Under the pieces are notes generated by a model. It saw only the letters and a list, made by a program, of their open reading frames with translations, was not told the origin of the DNA and did no database searches. Shown in pieces: positions 9,472 to 19,487 of a stretch of 64,000 bases of DNA. This stretch comes from Streptomyces sp. A0958 (GTDB lineage Bacteria; Actinomycetota; Actinomycetes; Streptomycetales; Streptomycetaceae): positions 112,708 to 176,707 of the forward strand of contig NZ_SSBK01000011.1 of assembly GCF_004795035.1 (NCBI RefSeq), in the 5' to 3' direction. The position numbers and the translations under genes were made by a program. Every line of letters starts with the position of its first letter. The stretch's first letter is position 1.

Positions 9472-10890
9472 GTGACCAGCACATCGCAGGGACCGGAGTC
9501 CGGAGCCAGGGCGGCGCACCCGGACCACCTCGGCCACGTCATCTTCATCACCGCCGCGGCCGCGATGGGTGGCTTCCTCTTCGGCTATGACAGCTCCGTC
9601 ATCAACGGTGCCGTCGAGGCGATCCGCCACCGGTACGACATCGGCTCGGGCACGCTCGCCCAGGTCATCGCCATCGCCCTGATCGGCTGTGCGATCGGCG
9701 CCGCCACGGCCGGCCGGATCGCCGACCGCATCGGCCGCATCCGCTGCATGCAGATCGCCTCCGTCCTGTTCACCATCAGCGCCGTGGGCTCCGCGCTCCC
9801 GTTCGCGCTCTGGGACCTGGCGATCTGGCGCGTCATCGGCGGCTTCGCGATCGGCATGGCCTCGGTGATCGGCCCCGCGTACATCGCCGAGGTCTCACCG
9901 CCCGCCTACCGGGGCCGGCTCGGCTCCTTCCAGCAGGCCGCGATCGTCGTCGGCATCGCCATCTCCCAGCTGGTCAACTACGGCATCCTGCAGATCGCCG
10001 ACGGAGACCAGCGCGGCAAGATCGCCGGGCTCGAGGCCTGGCAGTGGATGCTCGGCGTGATGGTCGTGCCCGCCATCCTCTACGGGCTGCTCTCGTTCGC
10101 GATCCCCGAGTCGCCGCGCTTCCTGCTCTCCATCGGCAAGCGGGAGCGGGCCCGGAAGATCCTCGAAGAGGTCGAGGGCGCGGGCGTCGACCTGGACGCG
10201 CGGGTCGAGGAGATCGAGACCGCGATGCGCCGCGAGCACAAGTCCTCGTTCAAGGACCTGCTCGGCAGCCGCTTCGGCTTCCTGCCCATCGTCTGGGTCG
10301 GCATCGGCCTCTCGGTGTTCCAGCAACTCGTCGGCATCAACGTGGCCTTCTACTACTCGGCGACGCTGTGGCAGTCCGTCGGCATCGACCCGACCGACTC
10401 GTTCTTCTACTCGTTCACCACGTCGATCATCAACATCATCGGTACCGTCATCGCGATGATCCTGGTGGACCGGGTCGGCCGCCGCCCGCTCGCCCTCGTC
10501 GGCTCCTGCGGCATGGCCGTCGCCCTCGCCTTCGAGGCGTGGGCCTTCTCCGCCGACCTGGTCGACGGCAAGCTGCCCACCACCCAGGGCACGGTCGCGC
10601 TCATCGCCGCCCACGTCTTCGTGCTCTTCTTCGCCCTGTCGTGGGGTGTCATCGTCTGGGTCTTCCTCGGCGAGATGTTCCCCAACCGCATCCGTGCCGC
10701 CGCGCTCGGCGTCGCCGCATCCGCGCAGTGGATCGCCAACTGGGCGATCACCGCGAGCTTCCCGAGCCTCGCCGACTGGAACCTGTCGGGCACGTACATC
10801 ATCTACGCCTGCTTCGCCACGCTCTCGATCCCCTTCGTCATCAAGTTCGTCAAGGAGACCAAGGGCAAGGCGCTGGAGGAGATGGGCTAA
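9472..10890 (+). CDS. glcP: MFS sugar/proton symporter, glucose permease type
   Basis: A 472-residue member of the sugar porter branch of the major facilitator superfamily with 12 predicted membrane segments. Hallmarks are GGFLFGYDSSVING in helix 1, DRIGRIRCMQ after helix 2, PESPRFLL before the central loop, QQLVGINVAFYYS in helix 7, and a second DRVGRRPLALVGS. In S. coelicolor the gene after smc is glcP1, the main glucose permease, so glucose is the likely substrate; this rests on family resemblance and position. GTG 9472 is chosen for the well-placed GGAG five bases upstream. A convergent terminator follows. Confidence 0.88.
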   Translation: MTSTSQGPESGARAAHPDHLGHVIFITAAAAMGGFLFGYDSSVINGAVEAIRHRYDIGSGTLAQVIAIALIGCAIGAATAGRIADRIGRIRCMQIASVLFTISAVGSALPFALWDLAIWRVIGGFAIGMASVIGPAYIAEVSPPAYRGRLGSFQQAAIVVGIAISQLVNYGILQIADGDQRGKIAGLEAWQWMLGVMVVPAILYGLLSFAIPESPRFLLSIGKRERARKILEEVEGAGVDLDARVEEIETAMRREHKSSFKDLLGSRFGFLPIVWVGIGLSVFQQLVGINVAFYYSATLWQSVGIDPTDSFFYSFTTSIINIIGTVIAMILVDRVGRRPLALVGSCGMAVALAFEAWAFSADLVDGKLPTTQGTVALIAAHVFVLFFALSWGVIVWVFLGEMFPNRIRAAALGVAASAQWIANWAITASFPSLADWNLSGTYIIYACFATLSIPFVIKFVKETKGKALEEMG

Positions 10891-10915
10891 CTCCCCGCTG
10901 CCCCCTCCTCGAAAC

Positions 10916-10953
10916 CGTACGGCCCCGCGCGCACCCGCGAGCGGGGCCGTACG
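10916..10953. terminator. Bidirectional terminator between glcP and oxidoreductase gene
   Basis: A perfect 13-bp inverted repeat CGTACGGCCCCGC/GCGGGGCCGTACG with a 12-nt loop lies between two convergent stop codons and can serve both. Confidence 0.75.
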
Positions 10954-10957
10954 CGCT

Positions 10958-11923
10958 TCACCCGCCGACCGCCCCGCAGAACAGCCGCAGGCTCCGCCAC
11001 CCCTCCTCCACCGGCATGCCACCGCACAGCGGATGCAGCACCAGGCTGTCGAGCTCACCGGCCAGCGCCGCGCACGCCTTCGGGGTGACGATCCGGTAGA
11101 CGCCCTCGTCCCGCAGCTCCGCCACCGTCGTCGCCGCCGAGCGGACGGCCGAGCGGATGTCCTCGGACTGCCAGGAGGCGTACGTACGCGCCTCGTGCAG
11201 GAAATGCTCCCCGTACGCGGCCCACGTCCGGTCCGGGTCCTCGGACACGTGCAGCAGCGGCGTCTCGGCCGACGGCATCATGCAGAACCCCTCCGTGCCG
11301 TGCACCGCGCGCTGCTGGTGGTAGTACGCCTCCAGCTCCGGCAGATGCGCGCTCGGGAACAGCGGCAGCCCGAGCCTGGCCGCCCGCCGCGCCGCCGCCC
11401 GCGAGCTCCCGCCCACCAGCAGCAGCGGATGCGGGCGGGTGAACGGGCGCGGGGTGACCGTCACCGTACGGCCCCGGAACGCGAACGGCTCCCCGCTCCA
11501 CGCGGTCAGCAGCGTCTCCAGCAGCTCGTCCTGGAGCCGGCCGCGCCCCGCCCACTCGACGCCCGCCCGCTCGTACTCCTCCCGCCGGTAGCCGATCCCC
11601 ACCACCGTGGCCAGCCGGCCCGCGCTCAGCAGATCGAGCACCGCGATGTCCTCGGCCAGCCGCAGCGGGTCGTGCAGCGGGCCGATGACCGCCGAGACGG
11701 TCACCGCGATCCGGCTGGTCGCGCCGAACACGGCCGCCGCGAGCACGAAGGGGGAGGGCAACCAGGAGTCGGCAACCCCGTGGTGCTCCTCGGTCTGGAC
11801 GGTGTCCACGCCGTGCGCGTCGGCGTACGCGGCCATGTCCAGGGCCGCGCGGTAACGGGCCGAGAGGGATTCGGGCGTGGCGCCGGGATCGACGAGGTTG
11901 AACCGTACGACGGTGAAGGCCAT
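10958..11923 (-). CDS. LLM-class (luciferase-like) flavin-dependent oxidoreductase
   Basis: A 321-residue TIM-barrel protein of the bacterial luciferase-like family, which uses F420H2 or FMNH2. Typical features are TEEHHGVADSWLPSP near residue 45, AEDIAVLDLLSAGRL, GIGYRREEYERAGV and HPLLLVGGSSRAAARRAA. The substrate cannot be predicted. The ATG is preceded by GAAGGGGA. The gene is divergent from nothing and runs toward glcP. It and the NCS1 transporter share direction with a 55-bp gap, so they could be cotranscribed, but no functional link is evident. Confidence 0.87.
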   Translation of the reverse strand: MAFTVVRFNLVDPGATPESLSARYRAALDMAAYADAHGVDTVQTEEHHGVADSWLPSPFVLAAAVFGATSRIAVTVSAVIGPLHDPLRLAEDIAVLDLLSAGRLATVVGIGYRREEYERAGVEWAGRGRLQDELLETLLTAWSGEPFAFRGRTVTVTPRPFTRPHPLLLVGGSSRAAARRAARLGLPLFPSAHLPELEAYYHQQRAVHGTEGFCMMPSAETPLLHVSEDPDRTWAAYGEHFLHEARTYASWQSEDIRSAVRSAATTVAELRDEGVYRIVTPKACAALAGELDSLVLHPLCGGMPVEEGWRSLRLFCGAVGG

Positions 11924-11978
11924 GACGCGGTCCCCTTCGGACGGCCGGGACGGGGCCGCGACCTTAACTGATGGTGCG

Positions 11979-13370
11979 TCAGAAGTGTAGGGGTGCGGCC
12001 CCGTGGCGGGTGCCCGGGCGCGGCAGCACCGCGTACAGGCCGCCCGAGACGAGGACCGCGGCCGCCCAGCCCAGTCCGCTGCGCCCGGGCCAGGTACTGG
12101 CGAGCGGGCCGGTGAACCACTCCACGCCGGTGAAGAGCAGCCCCACCGCGAGACCGGCCGCCCAGGCCGCGACGGCGGGCCACGCGACGCCTCCCGTGTA
12201 CCAGTAGGCGCTGGCGGGCGTGGTGTCCATGAGCGCCACCGGATCGTAGACACGGCCGCGCAGCATGTCCGTGGCGAAGACCCCGATCCAGGCCGAGAAC
12301 GTCACCGCGAGCAGGTTCAGAAAGGAGACCAACGACTCGATGAAACTGCTCGCCACCATCATCAGCAGCGCCCCCAGGAACAGGCTGATCGCCGCGTTCA
12401 CCCCGACGGCCCAGGCGCGCGGGACCGAGAATCCGAGGGTCTGCGCGGTGAATCCGGCCGAGTACATCGACATCGCGTTGATCAGCACCATCCCGGTGAC
12501 CGTGACGATCAGATACGGAACGGAGAGCCAGGTCGGCAGCAGCACCCCGATGAAGGAGACCGGATCACCGGTGACGGCCAGTTCCGGCGTTCCCACCGCC
12601 ATCACAGCGCCCATCAGCACCATCGGCAGGAAGACCACGGCCGCCCCGCCCACGGTGGCCGCGACCATGGCCCGGCCCGAGGCGGTGCGCGGCAGGTAGC
12701 GGGTGAAGTCCGGCCCGGACGGGGCCCAGCTGATCCCGCCGGCCGTCAGGGTGCCGATGCCCGCGATCACCATCGACACCGGACCGGGCGGCCGCTCCAG
12801 CACCACCCGCCACGGCGACGTGACGGCCAGATGTACCAGCACCAGGACGCTGAAGGCGCCGAAGAGGTACGCCGACCAGGTGCAGCACACCCGCAGCGCC
12901 CGCAGCCCCAGGCCCGACAGCAGAAAGCTGCCCGCGACGAACGCGAGCAGCGTCCCCATGATCAGGGCCGGCGTGCTCCGTACGCCGAACAGCACATCGC
13001 CCACGGTCAGCAGGGCGTACGCCCCGGTGACCGCGTTCATCGTCTCCCAGCCCCACCGCGCGACCCAGATCAGCGTCCCCGGGGCCAGATTGCCCCGCTG
13101 GCCGAAAACAGCCCGTGACAGCGCCATGCCGGGGGCGCCGCCGCGCTTCCCCGCCACCGAGATGAAGCCCACCAGGCCGAACGAGACGAGCGGCGCGGTG
13201 ACCGCCACCACCAGCACCTGCCAGAAGCTCAGCCCGTTGAGCACGACGAGCCCCGCGCCGACGGTGAGCAGCAGCACCGTCATGTTCGCCGCGGCCCAGG
13301 TGGGGAAGAGGGCGCGGACCCGGCCGGCGCGCTCCTCGTCGGGCACGGGGTCCAGGCCACGGGTCTCCAC
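11979..13370 (-). CDS. NCS1-family purine/cytosine permease
   Basis: A 463-residue membrane protein with about 12 hydrophobic segments. It resembles cytosine/purine/allantoin transporters: the N-terminal FPTWAAANMTVL, GGAPGMALSRAVFGQRGN after helix 2, and ISWAPSGPDFTRYLP in the middle are family-typical. The substrate is unknown. The likely start is GTG (METRGLDPVPDEER), with GGAAAGG upstream; a later start is possible. Its promoter shares the 124-bp intergenic with the divergent ftsY. Confidence 0.85.
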   Translation of the reverse strand: METRGLDPVPDEERAGRVRALFPTWAAANMTVLLLTVGAGLVVLNGLSFWQVLVVAVTAPLVSFGLVGFISVAGKRGGAPGMALSRAVFGQRGNLAPGTLIWVARWGWETMNAVTGAYALLTVGDVLFGVRSTPALIMGTLLAFVAGSFLLSGLGLRALRVCCTWSAYLFGAFSVLVLVHLAVTSPWRVVLERPPGPVSMVIAGIGTLTAGGISWAPSGPDFTRYLPRTASGRAMVAATVGGAAVVFLPMVLMGAVMAVGTPELAVTGDPVSFIGVLLPTWLSVPYLIVTVTGMVLINAMSMYSAGFTAQTLGFSVPRAWAVGVNAAISLFLGALLMMVASSFIESLVSFLNLLAVTFSAWIGVFATDMLRGRVYDPVALMDTTPASAYWYTGGVAWPAVAAWAAGLAVGLLFTGVEWFTGPLASTWPGRSGLGWAAAVLVSGGLYAVLPRPGTRHGAAPLHF

Positions 13371-13494
13371 AGCCAGGATCGTACCTTTCCGGCATACGGC
13401 GCATAACGAATGGTCGGACACGTGCGCACCCGGCCCTGCGCCGGACCCCACCCTTCCCCGATTGCCGGGCCGGGTGACTGATACTGGGTGGGTT

Positions 13495-14700
13495 ATGGAA
13501 TTCGTCATCCTTGCTGTAGTCATCGCCCTGGTCGCGGTCGGCGTGATCAGCGGGCTCGTGGTCAGCAGCCGCAAGAAGAAGCAGCTGCCCCCGGCGCCGT
13601 CGAGCACGCCGACCATCACTCCTCCCGCCGAGCCCCGTGCCGGCGAGGAGGCCGAAACGCCGCGCGAGGAATCGCGCCGCACCATCGAGGAGGCCGGAGC
13701 CCCGCCCGCCGAGGCCGTCCCCGAGACCGAGACCGTGGAACCGGAGGCGCCCGCCGCCCCCGCGCTCGACGTCCCCGAGCCCACCGCGGGGCGGCTCGTC
13801 CGGCTGCGGGCCCGCCTCGCCCGCTCGCAGAACACCCTCGGCAAGGGGCTGCTCGCGCTCCTGTCCCGGGACAACCTCGACGAGGACACCTGGGAGGAGA
13901 TCGAGGACACCCTCCTCACCGCCGACGTCGGCGTCGCCCCCACCCAGGAACTGGTGGAACGGCTCCGCGAACGCGTCCGCGTGCTGGGCACCCGTACCCC
14001 CGAGGAGCTGCGCGCCCTGCTGCGCGAGGAACTGCTCACCCTGCTCGGCACCGACTTCGACCGCGCCGTCAAGACGGAGGGCGGCCTGGAGACCCCCGGC
14101 GTCGTGATGGTCGTCGGGGTCAACGGCACCGGCAAGACCACCACCACCGGCAAGCTGGCCCGGGTGCTCGTCGCCGACGGCCGCAGCGTCGTGCTCGGCG
14201 CGGCCGACACCTTCCGGGCCGCCGCCGCCGACCAGCTCCAGACCTGGGGCGAGCGCGTCGGGGCCCGTACCGTGCGCGGACCCGAGGGCGGCGACCCCGC
14301 GTCCATCGCCTTCGACGCCGTGAAGGAGGGCATCGCCGAGGGCGCCGACGTCGTGCTCATCGACACCGCGGGCCGGCTGCACACCAAGACCGGCCTCATG
14401 GACGAGCTGGGCAAGGTCAAGCGGGTCGTGGAGAAGCACGGGCCGCTGGACGAGGTCCTGCTCGTCCTCGACGCCACCACCGGGCAGAACGGCCTGGTCC
14501 AGGCGCGGGTCTTCGCCGAGGTCGTCGCCATCACCGGCATCGTCCTCACCAAGCTCGACGGCACCGCCAAGGGCGGCATCGTCATCGCCGTCCAGCGCGA
14601 GCTGGGCGTACCGGTCAAGCTCGTCGGACTCGGCGAGGGACCGGACGACCTGGCCCCGTTCGAGCCCGAGGCGTTCGTGGACGCCCTGATCGGGGACTGA
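13495..14700 (+). CDS. ftsY: Signal recognition particle receptor FtsY
   Basis: A 401-residue SRP-receptor GTPase that docks the ribosome-SRP complex at the membrane. Residues 1-24 form a membrane segment (MEFVILAVVIALVAVGVISG) followed by a basic SSRKKK. Residues about 35-100 are an acidic A domain. The NG domain has GVNGTGKTTTTGKLA (P loop), DTFRAAAADQL, DTAGRLHTK and TKLDGTAKGG. The partner ffh lies about 7 kb downstream. A near-perfect hairpin follows the stop. Confidence 0.96.
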   Translation: MEFVILAVVIALVAVGVISGLVVSSRKKKQLPPAPSSTPTITPPAEPRAGEEAETPREESRRTIEEAGAPPAEAVPETETVEPEAPAAPALDVPEPTAGRLVRLRARLARSQNTLGKGLLALLSRDNLDEDTWEEIEDTLLTADVGVAPTQELVERLRERVRVLGTRTPEELRALLREELLTLLGTDFDRAVKTEGGLETPGVVMVVGVNGTGKTTTTGKLARVLVADGRSVVLGAADTFRAAAADQLQTWGERVGARTVRGPEGGDPASIAFDAVKEGIAEGADVVLIDTAGRLHTKTGLMDELGKVKRVVEKHGPLDEVLLVLDATTGQNGLVQARVFAEVVAITGIVLTKLDGTAKGGIVIAVQRELGVPVKLVGLGEGPDDLAPFEPEAFVDALIGD

Positions 14701-14720
14701 CCCCCGAGCGGGACCCCGAA

Positions 14721-14752
14721 AGCCCGGCCGCACGCCTTCGTGCGGCCGGGCT
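14721..14752. terminator. Bidirectional terminator after ftsY
   Basis: A perfect 14-bp stem (AGCCCGGCCGCACG with its complement) and a CCTT loop lie between ftsY and the convergent prim-pol-like gene. Confidence 0.85.
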
Positions 14753-14784
14753 TCACGCTGTCGGGCGGGTCGCGCGCGGCCCGC

Positions 14785-15444
14785 TCAGGCGCAGGAGGCC
14801 GCCCAGCGGTGGCAGAGGTACGCCAGCGTGCCGAGCAGCAGCCGGGCCTCGGGGGGTGCCGCACTGTCCGGACCGGGCGGCCGCAGCCAGCGCACCGGTC
14901 CGAGACCGCCCCGGTCCGACGGCGGCGCGGTGATGTGGCAGCCGGGGCCGAGCGCCCGCAGGTCGAGACCGGCGTCGTCCCAGCCCATCCGGTACAGCAG
15001 CCGGGGCAGTTCGTCGGCGGCGCCCGGCGCGACGAAGAACTGGGCCCGCCCCTGCGGGGTCACCGCGACCGGGCCCAGCGGCAGGCCCATCCGCTCCATC
15101 CGCACCAGCGCCCGGCGCCCGGCCGCCTCCGCCACGTCGAGCACGTCGAAGCTGCGGCCCACGGGGAGCAGCATCGAGGCGCCCGGCACCTCGGCCCAGG
15201 CGCGCGCCGCCGCGTCGAGCGTCGCCCCGGCGGGCACCTCGGGCGCGAAGTCCAGCGGATGCGCGCCGGGGGCGGCGCAGCCGGCGTCGCCGCAGGAGCA
15301 GGCGCCGTCCGCGGCGCGCGCGCCCGGCACGACGGCCCAGCCCCACAGGCCCGTGTACTCCGCCACCGCGGTGCCGCCGGCGGCACGGCCGCGGCGCCGT
15401 GAGCCGGTTCGCATTTCGCGGATGCCGCCGATCGTGAAGCCCAT
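14785..15444 (-). CDS. Prim-pol-like N-terminal domain protein
   Basis: A 219-residue protein resembling the N-terminal half of bifunctional DNA primase/polymerase (AEP-type) annotations in Streptomyces. It has CSCGDAGCAAPGAHP cysteines, GASMLLPVGRSFDVLDV, GPVAVTPQGRAQFFVAPG and GPVRWLRPPG. I cannot identify a complete catalytic acidic triad, so polymerase activity is doubtful. Function is unknown. A smaller relative with the same motif order lies at 60.85 kb. The gene is divergent from nsdA, and an inverted repeat stands 30 bp before its start. Confidence 0.75.
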   Translation of the reverse strand: MGFTIGGIREMRTGSRRRGRAAGGTAVAEYTGLWGWAVVPGARAADGACSCGDAGCAAPGAHPLDFAPEVPAGATLDAAARAWAEVPGASMLLPVGRSFDVLDVAEAAGRRALVRMERMGLPLGPVAVTPQGRAQFFVAPGAADELPRLLYRMGWDDAGLDLRALGPGCHITAPPSDRGGLGPVRWLRPPGPDSAAPPEARLLLGTLAYLCHRWAASCA

Positions 15445-15473
15445 GCCCCCTCCAACGGGTCCGACTCGCCGGT

Positions 15474-15497
15474 GGTTACGAAGGGGAGCGCGTAACC
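15474..15497. promoter_or_regulatory. Inverted repeat GGTTACG-N10-CGTAACC
   Basis: A 7-bp inverted repeat with a 10-bp spacer, 30 bp upstream of the prim-pol-like gene in the divergent region shared with nsdA. The size fits a dimeric regulator site, but none is known to me. Confidence 0.35.
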
Positions 15498-15806
15498 GTC
15501 CGCGCGCCCCCCGGGCGCATCCCTGCGCCTCCTGTTGATCGCTCTGTCAAGTGAATCGCGCCCCGCACGGGTGGCGTTCAGTCGAAGGGGTGGCGAATGG
15601 TGGCGATTGTGCAAAGGCCCTCGCCGAGCCGGTGATCGTAGGATTACCGTCGGTACACGAACCATGGAAGTATGTGCGCCCATGGGTATGCCGGAGGCAA
15701 CCCGAGTTTCTGTTCGATCGGGCGCAACGCCCGTACGGGCGACATGAGTTCGCGGCATTCTGATAGTGCTTCGCGCGACAGTATTCGGCGGGATGGGGGC
15801 GTTCCA

Positions 15807-17282
15807 GTGAGTGGCAGCGGCGCAGGCGATTCGAATGCCGGTAAGCGCCCGAACGGGCAATTGGGATCGTGGTTCGTACGCAGCGGCTGGTCGAAGGGCG
15901 AGCTGGCGCGGCAGGTGAACCGCAGGGCACGCCAGATGGGCGCCCAACACATCAGCACCGACACCTCCCGGGTGCGGCGCTGGCTCGACGGCGAGCAGCC
16001 GCGCGAGCCGATCCCGCGCATCCTGTCCGAGCTGTTCTCGGAGCGCTTCGGCAGCGTCGTGGCCGTCGAGGACCTGGGCCTGCGCACCCCGCACCAGGCA
16101 CCCTCCGTAGCCGGGGTGGACCTGCCGTGGGCGGGCCCGCAGACCGTCGCCCTGCTCAGCGAGTTCTCCCGCAGCGACCTGATGCTCGCCCGCCGGGGCT
16201 TCCTCGGCAGCTCCCTCGCCCTCGCCGCGGGGCCCGCGCTCATCGAGCCCATGCAGCGCTGGCTGGTGCCGGTCGCGTCCTCCGGCCCGGCCGAGCCGGA
16301 GGACGCCGCGGCCTCCCGCCGCCCCTCCCGGCTCTCCGGCCCCGAGCTGGACCTGCTGGAGTCGACCACCGCGATGTTCCGCCAGTGGGACGCGCAGTGC
16401 GGCGGCGGACTGCGCCGCAAGGCCGTCGTCGGCCAGCTCCACGAGGTCACCGACCTGCTCCAGGAGCCGCAGCCGGCCGCCACCGCCAAGCGCCTGTTCC
16501 GCTGCGCGGCCGAACTGGCCGAGCTGGCCGGCTGGATGAGCTACGACGTCGGCCTCCAGCCCACCGCCCAGAAGTACTTCGTGCTCGCCCTGCACGCCTC
16601 CAAGGAGGCCGGCGACAAGCCGCTCGGCTCGTACGTCCTGTCCAGCATGAGCCGGCAGATGATCCACCTCGGCCGCCCGGACGACGCCCTGGAGCTGATC
16701 CACCTCGCCCAGTACGGCAGCCGGGACTGCGCGACCCCGCGCACCCAGGCCATGCTGTACGCGATGGAGGCCCGGGCCTACGCCAACATGGGCCAGCCCA
16801 GCAAGTGCAAGCGGGCTGTCCGGATGGCCGAGGACACCTTCCTCGACGCCGGCATCGACGGCGAGCCGGAGCCCGACTGGATTCGCTTCTTCTCCGAGGC
16901 CGAGCTCAACGGCGAGAATTCGCACTCCTTCCGCGACCTGGCCTACGTGGCCGGCCGCAGCCCCACGTACGCCTCGCTCGCCGAGCCCGTCATGCGCAGG
17001 GCGGTCCACCTCTTCGGCGAGGACGACGAGCACCAGCGCTCCTACGCGCTCAATCTGATCGGCCTCGCCACCGTCCACCTCCTCAAGGGCGAGCCCGAGG
17101 AGTCCACCGTGCCGGCCGAGCGGGCGCTGCGCGTCGCCAAGAAGGTCCGCTCCGAGCGCGTCAACACCAGGCTCCGCAAGACCGTCGACACCGCCGCCCG
17201 GGACTTCGGGGACGTACCCGAGGTCGCCCGGCTCACCGAACTCCTCATCGAACAGCTGCCGGAGACCGTGGAAGCGGTCTAG
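15807..17282 (+). CDS. nsdA: NsdA, TPR-type regulator of differentiation and antibiotic production
   Basis: A 491-residue protein. The position between ftsY and amtB and the N-terminus (KRPNGQLGSWFVRSGWSKGE) match S. coelicolor NsdA, whose loss increases antibiotic production and sporulation. Residues about 15-75 look like an XRE-type helix-turn-helix (GELARQVNRRAR, RRWLDGEQP). A hydrophobic stretch with RRGFLGSSLALAAGPALIEP follows near residue 130. The C-terminal two thirds are helical repeats of TPR character. The GTG start is chosen for GGATGGGGGC upstream; ATG 15744 is an alternative. The stop codon lies in the left end of a MITE-like element. Confidence 0.85.
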   Translation: MSGSGAGDSNAGKRPNGQLGSWFVRSGWSKGELARQVNRRARQMGAQHISTDTSRVRRWLDGEQPREPIPRILSELFSERFGSVVAVEDLGLRTPHQAPSVAGVDLPWAGPQTVALLSEFSRSDLMLARRGFLGSSLALAAGPALIEPMQRWLVPVASSGPAEPEDAAASRRPSRLSGPELDLLESTTAMFRQWDAQCGGGLRRKAVVGQLHEVTDLLQEPQPAATAKRLFRCAAELAELAGWMSYDVGLQPTAQKYFVLALHASKEAGDKPLGSYVLSSMSRQMIHLGRPDDALELIHLAQYGSRDCATPRTQAMLYAMEARAYANMGQPSKCKRAVRMAEDTFLDAGIDGEPEPDWIRFFSEAELNGENSHSFRDLAYVAGRSPTYASLAEPVMRRAVHLFGEDDEHQRSYALNLIGLATVHLLKGEPEESTVPAERALRVAKKVRSERVNTRLRKTVDTAARDFGDVPEVARLTELLIEQLPETVEAV

Positions 17283-17385
17283 GGCCCGTCGTCAAATTCC
17301 CGTCGTTCGCCCGGAGGGCGGGCCGTGCGGCGAGAGTGCGTGTATGGCGCCACTCGGCAGACGGGAATTCGACGACAGCCCTTAG
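17279..17385. mobile_element. MITE-like element with 23-bp terminal inverted repeats
   Basis: The ends are inverted copies of about 23 bp. Both contain GTCGTC followed by AATTCCCGTC; the left has GTCGTCAAATTCCCGTC and the right, reversed, GTCGTCGAATTCCCGTC. TA dinucleotides flank both ends (17280-17281 and 17383-17384), as expected for a TA target duplication of the IS630/Tc1 type. The internal ~57 bp contain no coding frame. Removing the element with one TA leaves nsdA with the same TAG stop. The dyad could also act as a terminator. Confidence 0.65.
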
Positions 17386-19437
<2,052 letters not shown>

Positions 19438-19487
19438 CCGGCCCGGCCCACTGTTTCGCACCGTCGCGCACACGGAAGGGAAGCTGG

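Noticed and set aside
11979..14864. Minus-strand open frame of 961 codons covering the NCS1 permease and all of ftsY
   Set aside because: Only the part to 13370 encodes the transporter; the rest is antisense to ftsY and lacks motifs.
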